Assembly (NCBI RefSeq): GCF_009793335.1
Contig: NZ_WING01000001.1
Coordinates: 620,001-684,000, forward strand
Source: Actinomadura sp. J1-007
GTDB lineage: Bacteria; Actinomycetota; Actinomycetes; Streptosporangiales; Streptosporangiaceae
Reading direction: 5' to 3'
DNA length: 64,000 nt
In this document: positions 1 through 8,524 of the stretch, piece by piece
Numbering within the stretch: position 1 is the first letter of the stretch
Layout: each line of letters begins with the position of its first letter
The notes under the pieces: model-generated
Database searches by the model: none
The model's input: only the letters and a program-made list of their open reading frames with translations
Told to the model about the DNA's origin: nothing
Program-made: the position numbers and the translations under genes

Positions 1-59
1 GGGGATGGGCGGCGGGGTGGCGCCGTCCCGATGCGGATCCGGCGGCGAAACGGCCCTTC

Positions 60-818
60 TCAAACTCTCTCCCTGGTGGTGTCGTCGCCCTCACGCTCCA
101 CATGCCTGAGGGATCGGATGCCGTGCTCCAGATGCCACTGGAGGTAGGCCGCGACGAGCCCGCTGCACTCGGTACGGTGCCGGGCGTCGCTCCCGTCGGC
201 GTACTCCCAGTCGCCCTGGAGCAGCGCCAGCATCAGCGCGAACGTCGGCGGCGCGGGCGTCGCCGCGCCCGGCTGGCGGCAGCGGGCGCAGACCGCGCCG
301 CCCGCCGCGATGGCGAACCCGCGCAGCCCGCCGCGCGTCCCGCAGCGGCAGCACTCGTCGAGCGCGGGCGCCCACCCGGCGACCGACAGCGACCGCAGCA
401 GGTAGGCGTCCAGGACCAGGCGCGGGTCGTGGCCGCGCTCCGACAGCGTCCGCAGCCCGCCCACCAGCAGCAGGAACTGCCGCAGCGCGGGCTCGCCCTC
501 CTCGGCGGTGAGCTTCTCCGCCGTCTCCAGCATCGCGGTGCCCGAGGTGTAGCGGGGGTAGTCGGTGACGAGGTGCTCGCCGTACGGGCGCAGCGTCTCG
601 GCCTGCGTGATCAGGTCGAGCGAGCGCCGCTCGTAGAGCTGGAGGTCGACGTGGGTGAACGGCTCCAGCCGCGCCCCGAACCGCGACCTGGTCTTGCGGA
701 CACCCTTCGCCGCCGCGCGGATCCGGCCGTGCCGCCGGGTCAGGACCGTCACGATCCGGTCGGCCTCTCCCAGCTTCTGGGTCCGGAGGACGACGCCTTC
801 GTCACGGTAGAGGCTCAC
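60..818 (-). CDS. recO: DNA repair protein RecO
   Basis: This 252-residue protein is RecO, the mediator that loads RecA onto SSB-coated single strands in the RecFOR pathway. The N-terminal OB-fold region begins SLYRDEGVVLRTQKLGEAD, which is the usual actinobacterial opening. A C-terminal Cys cluster (CCRCGTRGG and CARCRQ) forms the zinc-binding site. The reading frame is open up to 896, but I chose the GTG at 818 because the family starts at that point; a CAGAAT box lies six bases upstream, so the message may be leaderless. Its known downstream partner uppS would lie to the left of the window. It is divergent from the M4 protease gene. Confidence 0.93.
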   Translation of the reverse strand: MSLYRDEGVVLRTQKLGEADRIVTVLTRRHGRIRAAAKGVRKTRSRFGARLEPFTHVDLQLYERRSLDLITQAETLRPYGEHLVTDYPRYTSGTAMLETAEKLTAEEGEPALRQFLLLVGGLRTLSERGHDPRLVLDAYLLRSLSVAGWAPALDECCRCGTRGGLRGFAIAAGGAVCARCRQPGAATPAPPTFALMLALLQGDWEYADGSDARHRTECSGLVAAYLQWHLEHGIRSLRHVEREGDDTTRERV

Positions 819-992
819 CCGTTCATTCTGGCGTACGGCCCGGCATGCCCCGCCCGGCACCCGCGCATCTCCACACCATCTCCACACGGCTCTCACCGCG
901 CAGGCGGGCCATCACGTACGGTGACCGGAATCGGACGTCCCAGTACGGTCACGGCTGTGGTGTGGATCACATTGAGCTGGCAGCGTTGACCC

Positions 993-2021
993 ATGAGATG
1001 CGCCATCGTTCCCCCGCACATGCTGGAGAAGATCGCCAGCGCCGCCGATGACCCGGCGCTGCGCGCCCGAGCCCGCAGGACCCTCGCCCTCACCGCCGCC
1101 CAGTTCACCGAGCGCCGGACCTTCCCGGTCACCGCGCCCGACGCCACCGAGGACTTCGTTCCCAACCGGACGATCAGGGACGCGAAGGGCCGGGAGCAGC
1201 TGCCCGGCGACGCCGTCCGCGCCGAGGGCGGCGCCGCCACCGGCGACCGCGTCGTCGACCAGGCGTACGACTGGCTCGGCGCGACGTTCGACTTCTTCGA
1301 GGCCGCCTACCGCCGCAACTCGATCGACGGGGCGGGGCTGCCGCTGGTCTCGACCGTCCATTACGGGAAGGACTACGACAACGCGTTCTGGAACGGCGAG
1401 CAGATGGTGTACGGGGACGGCGACGGCGAGGTGTTCCTGGCGTTCACCGGGCCGCTCGACGTCACCGGCCACGAGCTGACCCACGGCATCACGCAGTACA
1501 CCGCCAACCTGGAGTACTACGGCCAGGCCGGCGCGCTGAACGAGTCGCTCTCCGACGTGTTCGGGTCGCTGATCAAGCAGTGGCACCTGAAGCAGCCCGC
1601 CGACCAGGCCGACTGGCTGATCGGGGAGGGCCTGCTGGCCGAGGGCGTCCACGGCGTCGCGCTGCGTTCGATGAAGGAGCCGGGCACCGCCTACGACGAC
1701 CCGCGCCTCGGCAAGGACCCGCAGCCGGGCCACATGGACCACTACGTCCGTACGAGCCGCGACAACGGCGGCGTGCACATCAACTCGGGCATCCCCAACC
1801 ACGCGTTCTACCTGGCCGCCACCGGGATCGGCGGCAACGCGTGGGAGAAGGCGGGCCGGGTCTGGTACGAGACGTTGACCGGAGGCGAACTGTCCACCAC
1901 CGTGGAGTTCGCCGCGTTCGCGACCGAGACCGTCAAGACCGCCGGGCGCCTGTACGGCGAGGACGGCGCGGAGACGGGCGCGGTACGGCAGGCCTGGGCG
2001 GGGGTAGGCGTCCAGGCGTGA
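993..2021 (+). CDS. Protealysin-like M4 family zinc metalloprotease
   Basis: This 342-residue protein belongs to the thermolysin family (M4). The zinc site is HELTH, about 150 residues in, followed by the third ligand in NESLSDVFG. The catalytic-domain motif GGVHINSGIPNHAFY lies near residue 260. There is no signal peptide. Instead the N-terminus carries CAIVPPHML, the short conserved propeptide motif of protealysin-like proteases, and the short (~50-residue) propeptide fits that subfamily. Members are known to act inside the cell or to be released without the Sec pathway. An emfourin-type inhibitor gene lies downstream on the same strand, which supports the protealysin assignment. Confidence 0.92.
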   Translation: MRCAIVPPHMLEKIASAADDPALRARARRTLALTAAQFTERRTFPVTAPDATEDFVPNRTIRDAKGREQLPGDAVRAEGGAATGDRVVDQAYDWLGATFDFFEAAYRRNSIDGAGLPLVSTVHYGKDYDNAFWNGEQMVYGDGDGEVFLAFTGPLDVTGHELTHGITQYTANLEYYGQAGALNESLSDVFGSLIKQWHLKQPADQADWLIGEGLLAEGVHGVALRSMKEPGTAYDDPRLGKDPQPGHMDHYVRTSRDNGGVHINSGIPNHAFYLAATGIGGNAWEKAGRVWYETLTGGELSTTVEFAAFATETVKTAGRLYGEDGAETGAVRQAWAGVGVQA

Positions 2022-2076
2022 GCGGGGCGGTGGACGCGGGCGGCGGACGGCGTCCCGGAGGCGATCGGACGAGCAG

Positions 2077-2304
2077 GTGAACGACGGCGGACGGGTAGCG
2101 GCACCAGTGAGCGAGGCGGAGGGGCGCGGCGACGCCTGGACCAAGGAGCCCGCGACGAGGCAAGGCGCCCCCGAAAGACGCCCCGCAACCGAACGGGCGA
2201 CACCGCGTGAGGCGGAGGGGCGCGGCGGCGCCTGGACCAAGGAGCCCGCGACGAGGCAAGGCGCCCCCGAAAGACGCCCCGGAGCCGGGCGGGTGGCGCG
2301 GTGA
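2077..2304 (+). CDS. Possible small repeat protein between protease and inhibitor
   Basis: A 75-codon frame starting at GTG holds two copies of a 32-residue repeat, each beginning EAEGRG and containing AWTKEPATRQGAPERRP. Its stop codon overlaps the GTG of the emfourin gene (GTGA), a typical coupling arrangement. The repeat period of 96 bp keeps the frame. I do not recognise the sequence in any protein family. It could be a real small protein, or simply a duplicated spacer that happens to stay open in GC-rich DNA; the second is at least as likely. No convincing ribosome binding site lies directly before the GTG, although GGAGGCGA occurs about 16 bases upstream. Confidence 0.3.
   Translation: MNDGGRVAAPVSEAEGRGDAWTKEPATRQGAPERRPATERATPREAEGRGGAWTKEPATRQGAPERRPGAGRVAR
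2113..2300. repeat. Two tandem copies of a 96-bp unit
   Basis: The unit begins GAGGCGGAGGGGCGCGGC at 2113 and again at 2209. About 70 of the first 72 positions are identical between the copies, after which they diverge. It fills most of the spacer between the protease and its inhibitor. Confidence 0.85.
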
Positions 2305-2555
2305 GGGTGGTCGTGGTGCGGAGCGGCGGGTTCGCCGGGATCGAGCAGCGGGGCGAGTCGGACAGCGCCAGCGATCCGATCCTCGCGCGGCTCGTGGACC
2401 GGGTGGACTTCGGGTCGGTGCCGCCGCCCGGACGGATCCCCGACCAGTTCCTCTACGAGATCGACATCGACGGGCGGCGGACCACCGTCGGGGAGGCCCA
2501 GCTCGGCGGGCCGTTGCGCGAGCTCGTCCACCACGTGCTCGGGCGGGCCCGCTGA
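2301..2555 (+). CDS. Emfourin-like protealysin inhibitor
   Basis: This 84-residue protein starts MRVVVVRSGGFAGIEQRGE and contains PDQFLYEIDIDGRRTTV, the pattern of the emfourin family, small proteins first found beside protealysin in Serratia that inhibit protealysin-like M4 proteases. The start is the GTG at 2301. The gene follows the M4 protease by about 280 bases on the same strand and overlaps the stop of the intervening small frame by four bases. The likely job is to keep the intracellular protease inactive until release. The family assignment rests on my recollection of the motif and on the neighbour; both agree. Confidence 0.8.
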   Translation: MRVVVVRSGGFAGIEQRGESDSASDPILARLVDRVDFGSVPPPGRIPDQFLYEIDIDGRRTTVGEAQLGGPLRELVHHVLGRAR

Positions 2556-2563
2556 ACGCGCGC

Positions 2564-2598
2564 GGGCCCTGGCCGTGAGGTCGTCACGGCCAGGGCCC
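2564..2598. terminator. Bidirectional terminator between emfourin and leuA genes
   Basis: A perfect 15-bp inverted repeat (2564-2578 with 2584-2598, five-base loop) lies between two converging genes. There is no clear U-tract, as is common in actinomycetes. Confidence 0.75.
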
Positions 2599-2697
2599 AG
2601 GCGGCGATCACACGTATGGATCGCACCGTGGTGACCGGGTCGGGCGGCGGCCGGGCGGAGTGCAGCCCGGCGGCGCGGCGGGTGTCGGGAGGGCGGG

Positions 2698-4419
<1,722 letters not shown>

Positions 4420-4426
4420 TCAGATC

Positions 4427-4492
4427 CTGCGGCCGACGGCACGGCGAAGCTCCGCAGCGAGGGAGCCGACCTGTTACAGGCCCCCGCTGCGG
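4427..4492 (-). promoter_or_regulatory. leuA attenuator: mutually exclusive stems
   Basis: Three short segments in the leuA leader can pair in two ways. Segment A (4485-4492, CCGCAGCG in transcript sense, inside the leader peptide gene) is exactly complementary to segment B (4452-4459, CGCTGCGG). Part of B (CTGCGG, 4452-4457) is also exactly complementary to segment C (4427-4432, CCGCAG), which lies just before the leuA ribosome binding site. A ribosome stalled on the leader would cover A and free B to pair with C. Whether B-C stops transcription or masks the start is not clear from the sequence. Confidence 0.55.
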
Positions 4493-4521
4493 CCGCTAAG
4501 GAGGAGCAGCTCACGCAACAC
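4474..4521 (-). CDS. leuL: leu leader peptide
   Basis: A 15-codon frame starting at GTG encodes VLRELLLLSGRSGGL and stops 72 bases before leuA. Six of the 15 codons are leucine, with four in a row. Leader peptides of this kind upstream of leuA are known in Corynebacterium, Mycobacterium and Streptomyces. The ribosome binding site is weak (GGA a few bases upstream), and a TTG three codons earlier in frame is an alternative start. The stop lies between the arms of the first stem. Confidence 0.65.
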   Translation of the reverse strand: MLRELLLLSGRSGGL

Positions 4522-4709
4522 GCCGTCCAACGTAACAGAGGACCGGCCGTTTCTCGAAACCACGTCCGCCATCTGAGACGACCCGCGCCCCTCCCGTCCC
4601 GCCCCGGAAGCCCTCCGGAACACCGTCGAGGCCCGTTCCCAGCGGCCTTCCGGGGCTTCGGAGGGTCGGGCGTGATCAGGCCCCGAGGGGGTGTTGATCT
4701 TGGCGGCGC

Positions 4710-4832
4710 GGACGGACGGCGGCGCGGGCCCGGGAGTCGGCCCGGGGGCGGACGGACGGCGGCGCCGGGCCGGGCGTCGGCCGGGGAGGCGCGGACGGAC
4801 GGCGGCGCGGGGCCGGGAGTCGGCCCGGGGAG
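4710..4832. repeat. Three tandem copies of a 40-43-bp GC-rich unit
   Basis: Units beginning GGACGGACGGCGGCGC occur at 4710, 4750 and 4793, each ending near CGGCCCGGGG. The spacer 4522-4872 between ddaH and the leu leader holds little else that I can identify. Confidence 0.8.
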
Positions 4833-4872
4833 GGGAGGGCGGTGAACGGGTCCGAGGGCGTTGTCGCGCGGC

Positions 4873-5657
4873 TCAGGGGGTGGTCGGGGGACGAGGACGG
4901 ACAGGCAGGTGACGCAGCCCTCGCGGGCCTCGAACTCGCTGATGTCCACGCTCGTCACCCGCAGCCCGTCGGCCGCGAGCCGCCGCGCCGTGCGCGGCGC
5001 GGACGCCGACAGCAGGACGTGGTCGGGCGCGAGCACCACCACGTGCGCGCCCGCGGGCTCGGGCGCGACCCGCAGGCCGGGCAGCGCCGAGGTGTCGACG
5101 TGGTCGGGGACGCCGATCAGCGTGCCGTCCGGCAGCGCCGTCATCGCCGACTTCAGGTGCAGGCAGCCGCTCGTCCCGACCGGGACGACCCGCCGGCCGC
5201 CGAGCAGGCGCGCGAGCTGGCAGACGCCCTCCTCGTTCGTCCGCTCGCCGCGCCCCACGTAGACGGTGTCGCCCGCGCGCAGCACGTCCCCGCCGTCGAG
5301 CGTGCCGGGGGCCTTGATCCGCTCGATCCGCAGCCCGAGATCGCGCACCGCCCGCTCGGCGCCGGCGGTCTCGCCGCGCCGCCGCGCCTCGCCCGACCGC
5401 GCGAGGACGGCGACGTCGTCGCACACCACCACGGCGTCCTCGACGAAGACGCCGTCGGGGTACGGGTCGTCGCGCGCGGCGGGCACCTCGCGCACCCGCC
5501 AGCCCGCCGACCGCAGCGCCGCCACGTACGCCTGGTGCTGCCGCGCGGCGAGCCCGGCGTCGACCGGACGGCGGGGGATGTGCGTGACGATCCCGTCCGT
5601 CAGGTGCGGCCCGGGTCTGCGCACGAGGGCCGTTCCAGCGTTCCGCAGGGTGTCCAT
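4873..5657 (-). CDS. ddaH: Dimethylarginine dimethylaminohydrolase, 3' frameshift
   Basis: The protein hydrolyses N-omega-methylated arginines to citrulline and an amine. The active-site Glu is in GVFVEDAVVV, the His in SGCLHLKSAM and the nucleophile Cys in EGCVTCLSVL, so catalysis should be intact. GTLDGGDVL is the usual guanidine-modifying motif. As written, the frame does not stop at the family's normal end but runs on for about 180 codons through the 4710 repeat and into leuA, ending at 4332. Adding one C to the five-C tract (4886-4890) gives the ending VPPTTP and a stop at 4873, about 261 residues, the normal length. I therefore give 4873 as the probable end and suspect a one-base deletion. 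Confidence 0.85.
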
Positions 5658-5751
5658 AGGTGTCGCTCCGCTCGACGGGTGTCCCGTGCAACGGCCGCCC
5701 CTCTCGGCGGCCTCCCCCGCTGGCTCGCGCGCGCCGCGCCCGCGCGGCCGG

Positions 5752-6362
5752 TCAGCGCGCCGCCCCCTCGGTCGCGAGGATCACGCCGAGCCCGTACGCC
5801 GGGGACATGCCGAGCAGCCGCGCCACGCGGTGCAGGGCACGCCGCTCGCCGTCCCCGAGAGGCCCGTCCGCGAGGCCGACGCGGACGGCCTGCGCGAGGA
5901 ACCACTCCTTCGCCTCGACCGCCAGGCACTCCCGGCCCGCACGACCTCCGCCTCCAGGAGCCGTTCGCGCAGGACCAGGTCGGCGTCCAGGGCCGCCTCG
6001 TCGTAGCCGGTCTCGCCGTAGCGGCGGACGGTGTCGGCCGCGCGGGCCCGCGCGGCGCCGTCCGACGGGTCGCCGGCGCGCAGCACGAGCCCGACCGCGG
6101 CCCGCATCCCCGCGGGCAGCGCCGCGGCCATCTGCGCCGCCGTCGGCGTCCGCAGCGCCGAGGCGCCGAACCGGCCCCGGCACCGCCGGCACTCGACGGA
6201 CTCCCCCAGCCGCCACAGCGGGACGGCCGGCAGGAGGAACAGCGTGACCCAGCGGCGGCCCGCGCGCCTGCGGTAGGGCCGGTCACCGCCGCACCTCGGG
6301 CAGTGGAACGTCCCCTCGCCGACCGTACGGAAGAAGGCCGACAGACCCAGAACAAGCAACAC
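5752..6362 (-). CDS. Zinc-ribbon and TerB-like protein, frameshifted
   Basis: The N-terminal part, from the GTG at 6362 (strong GGGAGGGGAG upstream), has a hydrophobic start and two CxxC pairs (FHCPRCGGDRPY and VECRRCRGRFG), a zinc ribbon. The C-terminal part resembles TerB helices (AKEWFLAQAVRVGLADGPL, GDGERRALHRVARLLGM). The two parts lie in different frames; the switch falls in GGGCCGGGAG near 5940, where one added base joins them as RA-REC or RAG-EC into a ~203-residue protein. Function is unknown; TerB domains occur in stress and membrane-associated proteins. It may be a pseudogene or, more likely, a consensus error. Confidence 0.65.
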
Positions 6363-6464
6363 CGGGACTCCCCTCCCATATCGGACTCCCCCTCCAAGCT
6401 ACCGATCCGGACGCCCCGCCGTGGCCGACCCGGGCAACGCGGGCGCGCCCCTTACCCTGGGTCC

Positions 6465-7412
6465 ATGACCGGTGACCATGGTGCGGACGGTGACGGAACG
6501 CCTCGGACGGCGGGGGCGCGGCCCTCGTTCCTGCCGCCGATCGACGGGTATCCGCCGCCCGAACCGGCGTACGAGCCGTCCGAGCCGCCCGAGGCGCCGG
6601 CGCCGTACGGCGAGCCGCCGCCGGCCCGTCCCGGGCGCGCCTGGGACCTCGCCTCGATCGCCGCCGCCGCGGTCCTGCTGGTCTCGGCGTTCCTGCCGTG
6701 GGCGCAGGCGCGGATGGTGGTCGACCTGTTCGACCGGCCGGTCGGCCGCGACCTCGGCACGGTCGCGGGCATCGAGGCCGACGACCTGGTGATCGCCGTC
6801 CCGGTGCTGGCCCTGATCGCGATCGGGCTGGCGTTCTGGGACCTGGCCGCCCGCGATCCGCGCATCTCCGCGCTCGGCGCCGTGCCGGGCCTGCTGTCCC
6901 TGCTGGCGTGCGGGCTGTTCCTGTTCCGGCTGGACGGCGTCCGCGACGACCTGCCGTCCACCGGGCTCGGCGTCGGCTACGAGATCGGCGTCCGCTACGG
7001 CTGGTACGTGGCCGTCGCGACGTCCCTGCTGGTCATCGGCTTCAGCCTCGCGCGGCCGATCAGCGCCCGCCTCGGCTCCCGGGCGCGGCAGGGCGCCGAG
7101 CCGTCCTGGGACGGCGCGCAGTGGCAGAGCGCCCAGTGGCAGGGCACCGGCTGGGAGAACGCCCAGTGGAACCCCGCCCACACCGGCCAGGCCGCCTCGC
7201 CGCACCAGCCGTCCGGCGAGGCCGCGCCGCCCGCGGGCGACGTGCCGTCGCCGGGCGCCGTCCCCGGCGCCGAGGAAGCCGAGGGGCCCGAGAAGGCCGC
7301 GCCCGCCGCCGAGCAGGAGGCGCCGTCGGCCGCGGAAGAGAAGCCCGGCCTGACGAAGCACACCGCCGACCGGTCCCCGGCCCCGGAGCCCCAGCCGGAA
7401 CGGGACCGCTGA
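6465..7412 (+). CDS. Proline-rich membrane protein with four predicted helices
   Basis: This 315-residue protein has a Pro/Tyr/Glu-rich N-terminus of about 55 residues, then hydrophobic segments around IAAAAVLLVSAFLPWA, LVIAVPVLALIAIGLAF, LGAVPGLLSLLACGLFLF and WYVAVATSLLVIGFSLA, and a long acidic Pro/Ala-rich tail that includes a W-rich repeat (WDGAQWQSAQWQGTGWENAQW). I do not recognise a family with a known function. The ATG at 6465 follows a TACCCT box by six bases, so a leaderless transcript is likely. The gene converges on era. Confidence 0.75.
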   Translation: MTGDHGADGDGTPRTAGARPSFLPPIDGYPPPEPAYEPSEPPEAPAPYGEPPPARPGRAWDLASIAAAAVLLVSAFLPWAQARMVVDLFDRPVGRDLGTVAGIEADDLVIAVPVLALIAIGLAFWDLAARDPRISALGAVPGLLSLLACGLFLFRLDGVRDDLPSTGLGVGYEIGVRYGWYVAVATSLLVIGFSLARPISARLGSRARQGAEPSWDGAQWQSAQWQGTGWENAQWNPAHTGQAASPHQPSGEAAPPAGDVPSPGAVPGAEEAEGPEKAAPAAEQEAPSAAEEKPGLTKHTADRSPAPEPQPERDR

Positions 7413-7420
7413 CCGGAGTC

Positions 7421-7442
7421 CGCGCGGGAACGTTCCCGTGCG
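7421..7442. terminator. Possible terminator between converging genes
   Basis: CGCGCGGGAAC is followed directly by GTTCCCGTGCG, an 11-bp inverted repeat with one mismatch and no spacer. It lies in the 67-base gap between the membrane protein gene and era. Confidence 0.4.
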
Positions 7443-7479
7443 GGCCGACGGCCTCGGCGGAACGGCCGCGGAAGGCCGA

Positions 7480-8415
7480 TCAGTCGTAGAAGCCCAGGCG
7501 GCGCAGCTGCTTCGGGTCGCGCTGCCAGTCCTTCAGGACCTTGATGCGCAGGTCGAGGAACACCTTGGTGCCGAGCAGCGCCTCGATCTGCTTGCGGGCG
7601 CGGGCGCCGACGTCGCGGAGCCGGGAGCCCTTGTGGCCGATGATGATGCCCTTCTGGCTGTCGCGCTCGACGTAGAGGTGGGCGTAGACGTCGATGAGGT
7701 CGTCGCGGCCCTCGCGCGGCGCCATCTCGTCGACGACGACGGCGATCGAGTGCGGCAGCTCGTCCCGGACGCCCTCCAGGGACGCCTCGCGGATCAGCTC
7801 GGCGACGAGGGTCTGCTCGGGCTCGTCGGTGAGGTCGCCCTCCGGGTAGAGCGGGTGCCCCTCCGGCAGGTGCGCGATCAGCAGGTCGCCGACCAGGCCG
7901 ACCTGGAAGCCGTCCACCGCCGAGCAGGGCACGATGTCGGCGAAGTCGCCGAGCTCCCCGACGGCGAGGAGCTGCTGTGCGATCTGCTCGGGCGTCGCCT
8001 TGTCGGTCTTGGTGAGGATCGCCACGACCGGGGTCCGCTTGACGCCCGCCAGCTCGCGCGCGATGAACCGGTCGCCCGGCCCGACGGGCTCGTCGGCGGG
8101 CACGCAGAACCCGATCGCGTCGACCTCGGTCAGGGTGGAGCGGACGAGGCTGTCGAGCCGTTCGCCGAGGAGGGTGCGCGGCTTGTGCAGGCCGGGGGTG
8201 TCGACGACGACGAGCTGCGCGTCGGGGCGGTGCACGATGCCGCGGATCGCGCGGCGCGTGGTCTGCGGACGGCTGCTGGTGATCGCCACCTTCGTCCCGA
8301 CGAGCGCGTTCATCAAGGTGGACTTGCCGACGTTCGGGCGGCCGATGAAGCAGGCGAAGCCCGCGCGGTGCCCCGGCGGCGGCGTTCCGCCCGTCATTTC
8401 TCCCAGCGTGGTCAC
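7480..8415 (-). CDS. era: GTPase Era
   Basis: Era binds 16S rRNA precursors and helps mature the 30S subunit. The G1 motif GRPNVGKST, the TTRR effector region, DTPGLHKPR and TKTDK are present, followed by a C-terminal KH domain with GIIIGHKGSRLRDVG. The frame is open to 8454; I chose the GTG at 8415 because it leaves the usual short tail before HRAGFACF, with ATG 8397 as an alternative. A GACAAT box lies about nine bases upstream. In actinomycetes era normally follows the ybeY/CNNM/deaminase block, which is also the order here apart from the inserted regulator and transporter. Confidence 0.95.
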   Translation of the reverse strand: MTTLGEMTGGTPPPGHRAGFACFIGRPNVGKSTLMNALVGTKVAITSSRPQTTRRAIRGIVHRPDAQLVVVDTPGLHKPRTLLGERLDSLVRSTLTEVDAIGFCVPADEPVGPGDRFIARELAGVKRTPVVAILTKTDKATPEQIAQQLLAVGELGDFADIVPCSAVDGFQVGLVGDLLIAHLPEGHPLYPEGDLTDEPEQTLVAELIREASLEGVRDELPHSIAVVVDEMAPREGRDDLIDVYAHLYVERDSQKGIIIGHKGSRLRDVGARARKQIEALLGTKVFLDLRIKVLKDWQRDPKQLRRLGFYD

Positions 8416-8524
8416 CCCCCAATTGTCGCCTACCCGCCCGATCGCCTCGTCCATGCCCGGCGCGAACGACCGGACCGGCGCGTACGGCCCGCGCCCGCCG
8501 ACCGGCGTACGCCGTCGCGGGACG

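Noticed and set aside
1..59. A possible uppS end at the left border
   Set aside because: The expected neighbour of recO would be here, but 59 bases without a readable frame do not support a call.
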